From assembly GCA_029204225.1 (NCBI GenBank), contig CM055097.1, forward strand, positions 52,254,924 through 52,318,923: a stretch of DNA of 64,000 nucleotides, given 5' to 3'. Position numbers and translations under genes: made by a program. This document shows, piece after piece, positions 24,201-31,657 of the stretch. The notes below the pieces were generated by a model that had not been told where the DNA came from, did not search any database, and worked only from the letters and a program-made list of their open reading frames with translations. Each line of letters begins with the position of its first letter. The first letter of the stretch is position 1. The stretch comes from Diphasiastrum complanatum (lineage: Eukaryota > Streptophyta > Lycopodiopsida > Lycopodiales > Lycopodiaceae).

Positions 24201-27200
24201 GCAATTTGAACATAATGGTACATAACCAATCAACTTTCGCGATTGAGGACAGTCAGGAGAAAAATGTCCCGGCTCTCCACAGTTGTAGCAGTTGCCCGAA
24301 ACTGGTTTAGTCGCGGTTTGAGACTTCGCTAGTCCAACAAATTTAGGAGGATTATGTCTTCTTGGTGCGAACTTGGGTCTGTCCTGCTGGGCTAATGCTG
24401 CAGTACCCTGTACATAGTTAGTAGTCGCATCATTTTGAAAACTAAAAGTACCTCCTGGGCAGGATCTTCAATGTATTTGACATTCACAGTAGTGCAGTCT
24501 TCCTTAGTGTGTCCATAAGTTCCACATTTTGTACACCACATTCCTGAGTTGGAAGAAGATGCTTTTGGTCTTTTATTTGCAACTTCAGAGATCTGCACTT
24601 TCAAGTCATTAAACTTTTTATTAAGGTCAGCCATATTATTCTTCCAAAGCTTTTCAACTTTAGAAGTTGACAACTTATCCTCGACAACTTTCGTGTCGTC
24701 CTTTCGTTTAGTTCGTCGTTTATTCTTTCTCTCTCCTTTGTCAGCTTCTGATTCTGATGAATCGCTGCTTTCAGATTTTGAGCTTGAAGAACTGGTACTT
24801 GAATCAGAATCAAAATCATCATCGCTGTCACTGGAATCAGTCTTTGACTTTCAAGATTTCTTAGTCAATCGTCGCTTTCGTGCTAGTTTCGAGGTCTCAA
24901 AATTTTCAGCACTAGCTATTACTGCTGCTAAGGAGGTCATGTCCCCTTGTCTGCAATACCGATCAATCTTTGGTGGTAAACCAGCCAAAAACTATTCGAT
25001 CTGCATATCTACAGAATATACACCGGTTAGTTTTCCTATGAAATTTTTAACCTTGGAGGAAGCGCATCTGATGATGTATGCCTAGTACAACGTCGTGATG
25101 GAAGGCGAGTCAGGAATGACGATCTCGCTGTGTGGACGACGTCGACTATGTGATCTGGAGGCCTGGTGGGATGACTCGGCCGGTGCTTCTTCATAAACCA
25201 AAAGTACAGAATCCAAGTGAAAGCCATGGATTCTATTTTCAAGATGGGAGGCCGCTAGAAGAGACAACAAAGAACTAGCAGCGATTTGCTGCTTGGTATT
25301 ACTCTTAATAGCTCATTTGAGCTCACCAGAAATAGTCTTGAACCAGTTATACGGTTCAAGAGGGGCCTTGGCTAGCTTGGCATAGGACTCGACTATCCTA
25401 TGTAAGATCTGTGAAGTGATGCGGCCTTTCCTGAGGTTGCCAACCATCAGGAAATTATTCAGGAGCTGGGTAGCAGCGTGTATGGAAGGCTCAGTGATGG
25501 CATTGAGGAGATAGCCGTCGTTGGTCCAATGCAGCTATGTCATTTATAACATACGAAGTAGTAGTATGGTATATGTTGGCCAAATTCAAGAACATGTTCG
25601 AGAAGCTAGAAGAGTACATAGCTCTAACTTTCCTAAAGAAGAGTTAAAACCTTTGTATACTGCTATAGCCAAATGTGGTTTTGAGTCTTTTAGGGTCTTT
25701 CCCATTCAGCACATTGTTGGAAACTTTTCTAATTCTAAAGAGTTTTTCAAGGTCGTGTGGCTTCGTGAACTTTTTTGGATGAGAATTCTTCACTTCTTTT
25801 TTCCCTAGAGGTTATAATCTTAAGGATAAGTCCAAGTTACAAAAGAGTAGAAACTTTTTTCCATCTTGTGGAGAGCCCACTCTACACCTAAAAAATTACA
25901 CCTTACGTTCACAATGGTATGAAAGTTTGGAAACCTATATCACATCATCTACCCCCTCCTCAAGATTGCTACATTAGATTGCTACATTCCACAAGCTTGT
26001 GATCACACTTCCTCCTCCCCTTCCTTCTCCTCGTCCTACTTTTAATACTCCTAACTTTTTGCCCCCTAGTAATGTTGTCTCTAGAACGTTTGCTTATAGA
26101 GATTACATAAGGAGGTTACTTTCTTTGGATTGTGTTATGTCTTTGGGTAAGTTCTCCCTTTATATGTTTGATAGATACAATCCTAGGAAACTTTTTCAGT
26201 TGCTCTATACTTTAGAAACTATGTCTTGTCAAGATCTCTGATCTTGGTATTTCACATTCTCACTTTTATCAACTTAAAAATCTTTTAAGTCTCTTTATGT
26301 AATCCAAAGCTAATGTTCAAACTAAATCTTTTACCTCTAGTAAAGATCTACTTATCACAATTTTTACTTCGCCTAATCTTGAAAAAATTAGTTTGAGCTC
26401 TATTCTTAGAAAGCCTAAAGTTCTGAATGCTCTTCCTCCCCGTGTGAATAAAATTTGGAATCATCCAGTGGTTGCTTGGAAATATGTTAAAACTATAGGA
26501 CAAAAAGCCTTTAATTATGTTGATATTGGTTGGAATCTTTTAGTAAAGAAAAAGTTGTCTGTTCTTGTGGAGACTGCTTTTTTTTCTAAGTTTTGTGATC
26601 CTTCTTTAGGTCATATTGTTACTGCAGATACATCAATCCTTCTCCCATCGTTTTTGAAAGAGTCCTTTTCTATAGAAACTAAATTTTGTCCTCCTCTTTT
26701 AGTAGATGCTTGCTTGTTAAAATCTATAACTACGAGTATTAATAAGTACATTTACCGTATTGAAGAATCATTTGGAGTCCATGGTTTGTTATCAAAATGG
26801 AAAGCTACATTCAAAATTATGTGACTTTTTTCCATCTTCTAATACTCATACTTCATTTTCTAATGAGGAGGTAGTTCTTCGTAAGTTTCATAGAGGTTTC
26901 TCATTTAGTATGTGGATAAATGTTCAAACAATTTTGTATTTGTTTACAAGAAATTCTATTTGGAATTGTTATTGAATGAAGTCCATTCTCTAGTGGGAAC
27001 ATATAACGCTTGTTCTCTTTCAACTATGAGTATAATAAATATCATCAAGATTTTTGTCATTCTTATAAACTTAATTGTTACCCAAACCTTCCATTTTTGT
27101 GTGCTACATAGAAATTTCATAAATTTCTTAAAAGACCTAGGTTTATTGCAGCAGCCTATAGAACTACGTTGATTGACCTTTCTAAGTGGCTAAGCAACTG

Positions 27201-29720
27201 CTTCAAGCGTTGCTTCCTTCTATTAATGAGCTTTGTATAGACTTCCTTAAGGATGCAAATGTTCCTGTAAATTGTAGCTGGATGTTAAAAGATTTTGTTG
27301 GAATAATAGAAGTAATAAAGTTTTTCAACTGCTCTCGTACTTTAGAAGAAAAAACCCAACCTATGTCTCTTCAAAACTACTTCACAACCCAATTTGGAAG
27401 ATTTGAGTTTTGTGTTAATAAGCTAATTCAAGATGTTTTAGCAACAAACTAAAGGACACTCGATGCAAATCTTTGAAACTTGAAAAGAGTGCTTTGCATT
27501 TTGAGTTTCGTTGGCTTAAGAACAAAAATCAAGATGTCGATTTAAAGAAGCAAAGATTTACTAAAATAGTTGATGTTGAAGATGTTTGTTCTTGGCTACA
27601 CTTGCATATTTCTCTAGGTGATTCACTTTCTCAAAAAAGGATAGGTATTCCCATGGGTACTAATAGTGTTGTTCATCTAGCTAACTTTTATCTTTTCTCT
27701 TATAAATTTGAATTTACGCAAAAAATAGTTTCTTGTGGTACTTGTCACATCTTAATGCATACCCATGTTAGAACTTACTTGTTCCGGATCTTCCTAATTT
27801 TGGTAGTTTTCTATATGAAGGTGGAGGAATCTATCCTAAAGACTCATGTGAACTTAATTGTACAACTAGTGATGATAAGTGCAATTTTTAGACCTTTCTA
27901 CAAGCCAGGCTAGGTAAGGTTTATTGGCTGATATTTTTGATAAAAGACTGCAGCCAAAATACAATAACTTGAACATAATTCGCATGCCTCATATTTCTTC
28001 AAATATTTTAGATTCTGTTAAATATGGAGTGATCACTTCTCAATTCTACAAGTTTTCTCGTCATTGTACTAGTAGAGATGCTTTTGGAGACCAGTCAAGC
28101 AATCTAATCATTTTGTTACTCCGCAAGGGTTACTTGTTGAAGAAAATCATGAGAAATTCGAACTATTTTAGACTCTTTTAGTTTTATGTTTCGTGTTTCA
28201 GCTTTTGGTAAGTTTAAGATGATTAATAATAGAATTCTGAAAAGTGGGGAGCTAAGGAGCCCACTTTGTTTCTAGAATATTGTATTTTGTCTCACTCATG
28301 GATGTGAGAAGTAGAGGCATGAATTTATTTGCTAACACACGATTCAAACAAAGATGAGAGGTTTTTGCTTTCACGAGCATTCATATCATAACAACTACTA
28401 AAAACTATAGCTGACACTTGAATGTGAACGTTCCCATAGGTAAGGTCATAACAAATCCCCGGTCTAACAATCCAATCACCATTTCTCATGAAATAGCTAT
28501 CACACCAACACACTTATGCATAATATTCCAGTGATATCACAAGCAATACTGTGCATTTTAATACCTTACGATCACTCAACATCTCTACATGATTCTATTA
28601 CAACTTGTAACACAGGGGCTAGGCAAATTGAAGGCCGTGGCATGGTGGTCAATAACCTAAATCATTTTGGACTCTGATCATTTCTGTGGTCTAAAATCAA
28701 TGCAATGAAAAAAGACTCTCCAATTTGAAGCTGCCCTAAGAATTTTTCCCTTCCAGAAAAGTCAGCACATTAACAAATTAAAAAAAAAACACTCACAAGT
28801 TCTAAATAAAATGGACCAACAGGAGCAACATCCAGGTTGGAGTTACCTAGTTCATTTAAGAGGATTACCTAGTTCATAGTAAAAGTCTCCAATCCCAAGA
28901 AGCTCTGCCCAAAATCCTTTATTTGACGCAAGTGGATCAACTCCAATTTTTGCGCACATTGAATGAAATTGTGCTCTGAATGCCGGACTTTTCCTGATGT
29001 CATTCTAATTTGGATAAAGAGTTAAGAAGACAATCAGGTCCAATTATTAGTCTTATCATGCTAGACTTCAACGCTCATTAATAGATCTACCCTAATCCAA
29101 CAGATTGTACATTGTAATTCGTTAAAGCTTGTTAAAGGATCTAGCATTTTCCAAAAGGTGTGACAACACAAAAAATTACATAAAAACAATTGAAACCAAC
29201 AGTCCTTTAGTTTGATTACATGGACTTGCTCCATGGAAAGTTTTGTAGCAAATCAGTTAGTAGTTTGAAGTGCGATGCTTTCTTGTAAGAAAAGTAGAGT
29301 ATACTAAGAATTTGCAACTAGACCTTGTGTTTGCGAGCAAATTCTTCAAGCTGACTTCTGAAAATAGACAGCTGCTCCATCATCAAATCGGTACGAATCT
29401 TGGCCACATTTTCTCCAAGAGATCGGTACTGGTCCTGCATCATCACAGAGAATTAGTAAGCCTAGTTTTTTGTTTTTCTACACTCAGTTCATCTCAGTGT
29501 CGCATAACCAAGGCAAAGCCACCTTCGACAGCATGTTTGCGAAAACAGATACAGCAATCAAATTGAAGCCAAAACAATGTGAAATCAAATCTAGAAAACT
29601 ACGTATATACAGCAATCAAACTAAAGCCAAAACAATGGAAAAAAAGATATAATAGCATCGAAGATTTACACGAGTTGCAGCAGCTGTTTGAAGACCCGAG
29701 ATGCCTGGCCTACGCCTCAT
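8830..29720 (-). CDS. VPS22: ESCRT-II subunit VPS22 (SNF8/EAP30), seven coding exons
   Basis: VPS22 is the EAP30 subunit of ESCRT-II, which acts on the cytosolic face of endosomes in sorting ubiquitinated membrane proteins into multivesicular bodies. Coding exons (minus strand, in order): 29720-29670, 29434-29324, 29004-28869, 14688-14534, 9765-9658, 9507-9418, 8943-8830. All junctions are GT..AG and the phases agree. The product is 254 aa; plant VPS22 is about 250 aa. The start is [17 protein letters not shown], the conserved family N-terminus. An in-frame ATG at 29831 would add 37 residues but lies outside the conserved region. Further landmarks are '[10 protein letters not shown]', '[12 protein letters not shown]', '[17 protein letters not shown]', '[13 protein letters not shown]' and '[20 protein letters not shown]', which belong to the two winged-helix domains. 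No stop or frameshift is seen. Introns are 235, 319, 14180, 4768, 150 and 474 bp, and the two long ones carry transposon debris. I am very sure of the identity. Confidence 0.95.
10648..10737 (+). repeat. Possible tRNA-derived SINE fragment
   Basis: Contains GTTTGATTCCC (about 10713-10723), close to a B-box (GGTTCGATTCC). Upstream are GCGTGGCC...CAACTGGTCTGGTAACTGG, resembling a disrupted A-box/D-arm, and the segment ends CAGCCGCAC. Spacing between boxes fits a tRNA-related SINE. Only one copy is visible in this window, so support is moderate. Confidence 0.4.
12030..13280. repeat. Diverged direct duplication within VPS22 intron 4
   Basis: The segment from about 12030 to 12480 recurs in diverged form from about 12700 to 13275. 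Shared landmarks are 'AACTCATCTGCTCAATG', 'GAGGCATATTT', 'ATGTAGGG...TTAGGG', 'ATGCTTAGCACA' and 'GTGACACTATAGCAAA'. A sub-block (AATGTGATATTTCAA...GAGG) is repeated once more near 12930. It could be an unknown repeat family or a local segmental duplication. Confidence 0.65.
13536..13622 (-). repeat. tRNA-like SINE head or tRNA pseudogene, copy 2
   Basis: The minus-strand reading has A-box TGGCTCAGTTAG (13598-13609) and a perfect B-box GTTCAAGCC (13556-13564). CAAGGG and CCCTTG at the ends can pair as an acceptor stem. It is homologous to 7900-7985. The flanks differ, which implies dispersal as a unit rather than tandem duplication. Confidence 0.6.
13865..13914. repeat. (CA)n microsatellite
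   Basis: About 50 bp of uninterrupted CA repeat in VPS22 intron 4. Reading frames across it (VCVCVC) are artefacts. Confidence 0.95.
15233..15445 (+). pseudogene. Ty1/copia RNase H C-terminal fragment
   Basis: The translation reads '[20 protein letters not shown]', '[16 protein letters not shown]' and then a degraded F-T-K-A-L region ('[15 protein letters not shown]'). This matches the end of copia RNase H (HARTKHIE...HF.RE....GEI.LE). It comes from a different, more decayed copy than the element at 16.3-19.7 kb. The following few hundred bases may be its 3' LTR, but no partner LTR is visible. Confidence 0.7.
16271..16721 (+). repeat. 5' LTR of copia copy 1
   Basis: A 451-bp direct repeat partner of 19307-19659, bounded by TG and CA, with a (CT)n stretch near 16616-16631. 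The primer-binding site starts at the next base. Confidence 0.92.
16722..16733 (+). promoter_or_regulatory. Primer-binding site of copia copy 1
   Basis: TGGTATCAGAGC, the plant retrotransposon complement to the initiator methionine tRNA 3' end, directly abutting the 5' LTR. Confidence 0.9.
17435..18280 (+). CDS. Ty1/copia gag polyprotein, intact frame
   Basis: This 281-aa capsid/nucleocapsid protein starts [20 protein letters not shown]. The start was chosen because it opens the conserved DUF4219-like segment '[17 protein letters not shown]'. The frame is open further upstream to 17381. The UBN2 core follows ('[20 protein letters not shown]', about residues 100-125). Then come a Lys/Gly-rich basic stretch (about 230-255) and a CCHC zinc knuckle [14 protein letters not shown] near the C-terminus. 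Gag packages element RNA in virus-like particles. The frame ends with a stop because downstream pol is deleted. An uninterrupted gag suggests the copy is comparatively young, or a deletion derivative mobilised in trans; that is inference. Confidence 0.9.
   Translation: MAKESEAIGSLFSEHRLDGTNYSLWSYMMKNLLIAKGLWNLVNGDEKRAPSLAPPTPRGSSSSTSSEEQKKWDRRDAQAHSMVALAVKRSILPHIRSCKTSKSAWDTLYTTYRVNNPARVVYLRNQLPLLQMQEGDQVTNHLTKIKDVREELLNIDEIIEDAQFVSITLNSLPSSYLPFVSSLSISIRGHQLSFDELVGLLLQEEQTRQNFVGDTQQDQAFFTKGKGKGKSKGKGKPPSKHEQKPIGGQDVNTQKKKGKCHYCKTYGHFIKDCKKKLAKEE
18409..19269 (+). pseudogene. Ty1/copia RT C-terminus and RNase H
   Basis: The 286-codon frame opens in the RT thumb region ('[20 protein letters not shown]') and continues through '[18 protein letters not shown]', '[20 protein letters not shown]' and '[20 protein letters not shown]' to RNase H '[15 protein letters not shown]' and 'DLFTKALP'. 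The RT catalytic YVDD motif lies in the deleted part, so reverse transcription is impossible. The first codons are a deletion junction, not a natural start. Copy 2 (minus strand, 21635-22480) is nearly the same protein. Confidence 0.9.
19307..19659 (+). repeat. 3' LTR of copia copy 1 (3'-truncated)
   Basis: Begins TGTTAGAAATAAATGACTAT directly after the purine tract and follows the 5' LTR with a handful of mismatches. It breaks off in the CT-rich stretch at about 19659, where unrelated sequence starts. Confidence 0.9.
19660..21074. other. Spacer between the inverted copia copies
   Basis: This 1.4-kb stretch separates copy 1 (plus) from copy 2 (minus). Minus-strand frames at 19615-19875 and 20345-20587, and a plus-strand frame at 20384-20650, carry no motif I recognise. 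It would form the loop if the flanking arms paired in RNA. Confidence 0.5.
21075..21565 (-). repeat. 3' LTR of copia copy 2
   Basis: Complete LTR, TGTTAGAAATAAATGATTAT to CTCCTACA read on the minus strand, with an enlarged GA/CT run. It is homologous to 16271-16721 and, inverted, to 19307-19659. Confidence 0.92.
21635..22821 (-). pseudogene. Ty1/copia RT and RNase H with one frameshift
   Basis: The minus-strand frame from 22821 includes '[20 protein letters not shown]', the catalytic '[15 protein letters not shown]' (YVDD) and '[13 protein letters not shown]', and continues into RNase H. At about 21895-21905 a one-base loss relative to copy 1 (CAGAGTGTTATGGCTG against CAGAGTGTTTACGGCTT) shifts the frame. 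RNase H then continues in another frame ('[18 protein letters not shown]', '[14 protein letters not shown]'). The first ~30 residues look non-copia, so truncation probably falls near 22730-22830. Confidence 0.9.
22830..23300. other. No gene recognised
   Basis: Intronic sequence between copia copy 2 and the gypsy remnant, with no recognisable domain or repeat partner in this window. Confidence 0.4.
23320..25500 (-). pseudogene. Ty3/gypsy-type gag and protease remnant
   Basis: Minus-strand order: a gag-like region (about 25500-24700, frameshifted), then CCHC knuckle [14 protein letters not shown] (about 24540-24495). Two more knuckles follow, [14 protein letters not shown] (about 24292-24250) and [14 protein letters not shown] (about 24213-24172). 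A 253-codon frame (24081-23320) has a Lys/Ser-rich N-terminus, '[20 protein letters not shown]', and a retropepsin-like segment '[20 protein letters not shown]' with the active-site D-S-G. Three knuckles before an aspartic protease is unusual for plant gypsy elements. RT, RNase H and integrase are absent. Stops and frame changes show it is inactive. Confidence 0.7.
25521..28181 (+). pseudogene. Penelope-like retroelement with N-terminal GIY-YIG-like domain (decayed)
   Basis: Two parts are visible on the plus strand. At 25521-25808 a frame reads '[19 protein letters not shown]', '[11 protein letters not shown]', '[19 protein letters not shown]' and '[11 protein letters not shown]'. These fit a GIY-YIG nuclease (two Tyr-Ile/Val-Tyr/Gly strands, Arg/His helix, L-Y-x-A-I-x-K-x-G-x-x-x-F, late Glu). 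From about 26390 to 28181, several frames together spell a Penelope-like RT: '[19 protein letters not shown]', '[20 protein letters not shown]', '[14 protein letters not shown]', '[20 protein letters not shown]', '[20 protein letters not shown]' and '[16 protein letters not shown]'. The G-I-P-M-G-T-N block is characteristic of this class. The catalytic Y-x-D-D box is not recognisable (about 27750-27790 is scrambled). Stops and frameshifts make it inactive. No terminal repeats were seen. Confidence 0.72.
28190..28868. other. 3' flank of the Penelope-like element, no gene recognised
   Basis: Intronic sequence up to VPS22 exon 3. It may include the untranslated end of the Penelope-like copy, but I find no terminal repeat. 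Confidence 0.4.
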
Positions 29721-30019
29721 GCTTGCTTTCCTACTCACAATACCAAGACGGAATTCGCGTTTAGGAGAGAAATGAGGATTGGGAATGGTTGAAATCAACA
29801 ACGAGTATGCCGAGATCGATTTCAGTGCCAAAAGGAAAAGGAAGGCAATTCATCGTTTGTGGATGTATGTATTCATTAGTGGTAATGGTAAGGGGGTGCT
29901 ATAATTGCCCGTCTTCAGTACAAGAGTACTCCACCACCACTCTCATTGTACCGGTGGCGCAAAATAAGTTGCCGCCGCAAAATACATTTTGGCCCCAACT
30001 TCACCATTTTTTTTTTAAT
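29721..30019. other. VPS22 5' region
   Basis: It contains the presumed VPS22 5' UTR and proximal promoter (minus strand). The frame is open upstream to an ATG at 29831. No strong TATA box is seen; an AT-rich ATTATAG (minus) near 29900 is only a weak candidate. Confidence 0.4.
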
Positions 30020-30340
30020 GGATGCCCGGGCGCCACGTGTTTGGGCAACCAAAATTTATCTTATAAGCGTTTTTATGGGATTACTTATAGGCAAACTTTG
30101 CCATACACATGTGCGTGCCTGGGTGTCAAAGTGCCCGGCGTCACCTGCGCCTACCCGATGCCCACACCTTGCGGCTGCCCGGTGCCGTTCTTGGGCTGCC
30201 CGTCGACACCCACCCTGCTGCTGCCCGGCGCCATCGCCGGGGTGCCCGGGACCGCACCCTAGCGCCCGCTCACAAAAATCACCGACGCCCCTACTTTTTG
30301 GCGGGCCTCAACGGCACTGAGGCCACGTGGCGCCCACACA
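30020..30340. other. GC-rich island bounded by a 12-bp inverted repeat
   Basis: About 310 bp that is far richer in G+C than the AT-rich surroundings, with repeated CTGCCCGG / GGGCTGCCCG words. A perfect inverted 12-mer, GGGCGCCACGTG (30028-30039) and CACGTGGCGCCC (30324-30335), brackets it; each arm contains a CACGTG G-box. It lies 300-600 bp upstream of the VPS22 start. It could be a small non-autonomous transposon or a promoter element. Proline-rich reading frames across it look like composition artefacts. Confidence 0.6.
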
Positions 30341-30789
30341 CTGGGCTGGGGCCAAAAAGCATGGGCAGTGCCTTGAAGGCTCAACGAGAGTGTGGTCCCC
30401 ACGCTTTGGGAGAAAAGATATCAGAGAAAGAGACAAGCTTATTCGTTTTTCAACATAGTTTTTGTTGACCTTGCCTTGCAAAGGCAATACTATGTGTTGA
30501 GGTCGGCCAATGGAGTTTGGAAAAAAGTTAGAGTTAAAGGATATAATGTGGTGGTGGTCTTAATTTTTAAGGCTGAAACCTTTGTTGACGACTAAAGTAA
30601 CATGCATCTGTTGCCATTTTAAAATTAGTACAAAGTCATGCAAACAATGCATGAGCCATAAGCAAAAATCTCTAATTCAAATAGAAAAAAAAAATTTCCA
30701 AGTATATATACGTGTAAAAATAATTTTTATCAATAGAGAGAGTGATTGTGTTGTTCCGCTTTTGTCAGTCAAATCAAATTTTGAATATT
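30341..30789. other. No gene recognised
   Basis: Mixed sequence between the GC-rich island and the 4CL fragment. Frames up to 92 codons show no domain. Confidence 0.35.
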
Positions 30790-30954
30790 TTTCGTACGTA
30801 GCAACAAGTTATTTCAAAAATCTAGACGCTACAAAAGCTATGATAGATGAGCAAGGCTAGCTGCACACATGCGATGTGGGATACATAGACGATGATGGAG
30901 ACATATTCGTTGTGGATAGACTTAAGGAGTTGATAAAGTACAAAGGTTTTCAGG
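30790..30954 (+). pseudogene. 4-coumarate:CoA ligase (4CL-like) exon fragment
   Basis: The translation reads 'SYFKNLDATKAMIDEQG', stop (TAG at 30858-30860), '[19 protein letters not shown]' and '[12 protein letters not shown]'. This is the conserved core of 4CL and related adenylate-forming enzymes: G-W-L-H-T-G-D, then D-R[11 protein letters not shown]. The conserved Trp codon TGG has become TAG, and the Gly of the HTGD motif is Cys. The coding match ends exactly after K-Y-K-G-F-Q, where many plant 4CL genes have an intron, but the donor reads GC instead of GT. No other part of 4CL is found nearby, so this is a broken gene fragment, perhaps carried by a transposon. Confidence 0.75.
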
Positions 30955-31257
30955 CATGATCAAAGACTAATCATTTGAAATTTTCTTTGCATGGTTTAGT
31001 GTTTTGCTCGATATTACAATAACAAAGTTTATGAGTTGAAGTCATGTAGTTTTATTCTATAAAAGTTGCAACTAGTTTTACGACATACACACTTGCACAC
31101 TGACTAGTGCTCATGCCTTTGATCTTGCACTTGGACAGAATCTCTAAGGCACGAGTATTGTTCATGGTGCTCCCAACACCATTGCCGAAAGCGGAATCCA
31201 CAAAATTAGCAACAAAGAATCGCATGCAAACAAAGAAGAGTACCATACCTTTGAGTG

Positions 31258-31455
31258 TTGAGCAGGTATTATCAGTAGGAGTATAAATGGTCACTTGCAA
31301 GCAAAAGAAATCCCTAGCCTGAATGAGTTGTTGCTATTCGTTCAATCTCCTATCGGTGAGCAGGTATTATTAGCAGGAGTATAAATGATCACTTGCAAGC
31401 AGAAGAAATCCCTAGCCTGGATGAAGCTACTGTTATTTCATTCACCACCCTTCGA
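31258..31455. repeat. Approximately 100-bp tandem duplication
   Basis: Two adjacent copies share GAGCAGGTATTAT, AGGAGTATAAATG and TCACTTGCAAGCA plus GAAATCCCTAGCCTG. The second copy runs into the (GA)n tract at 31458. Confidence 0.8.

Positions 31456-31457
<2 letters not shown>

Positions 31458-31505
<48 letters not shown>
31458..31505. repeat. (GA)n microsatellite
   Basis: About 48 bp of pure GA repeat. Confidence 0.95.
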
Positions 31506-31508
<3 letters not shown>

Positions 31509-31657
31509 GTGTGCTTTGTAAACTGTATAAATGGCTTAAAGTGAATAATGAAGGGGGCACCACTTTCGATTTTGCTTTTCACAATCTATCCATTCATGTG
31601 TTTACTTTTTTCTAAACGTTTGCTTTTGCTTATTGCTCATGCAAACAAAAATAGCTT

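Larger units (their letters stand above)
14689..28868 (-). other. VPS22: VPS22 intron 3 (14.2 kb) built of retroelements
   Basis: The donor follows FYYELG at 28868 and the acceptor precedes VQIVNVC at 14689. The exon phases join exactly (G plus GG across the junction). Inside, in plus coordinates, lie a copia RNase H tail, a deleted copia element, an inverted copy of the same family, a gypsy gag/protease remnant and a Penelope-like element. Little of the intron outside these is explained: 14700-15230, 15450-16270, 19660-21074, 22830-23300 and 28190-28868 show nothing recognisable. Confidence 0.92.

Noticed and set aside
29789-30468. Pro/Cys-rich proteins of 119-157 codons across the GC-rich island
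   Set aside because: Three overlapping frames are all open because of high GC content; none has a conserved motif.
31258-31455. CRISPR-like repeat array
   Set aside because: Only two adjacent units of about 100 bp without spacers, in eukaryotic DNA.
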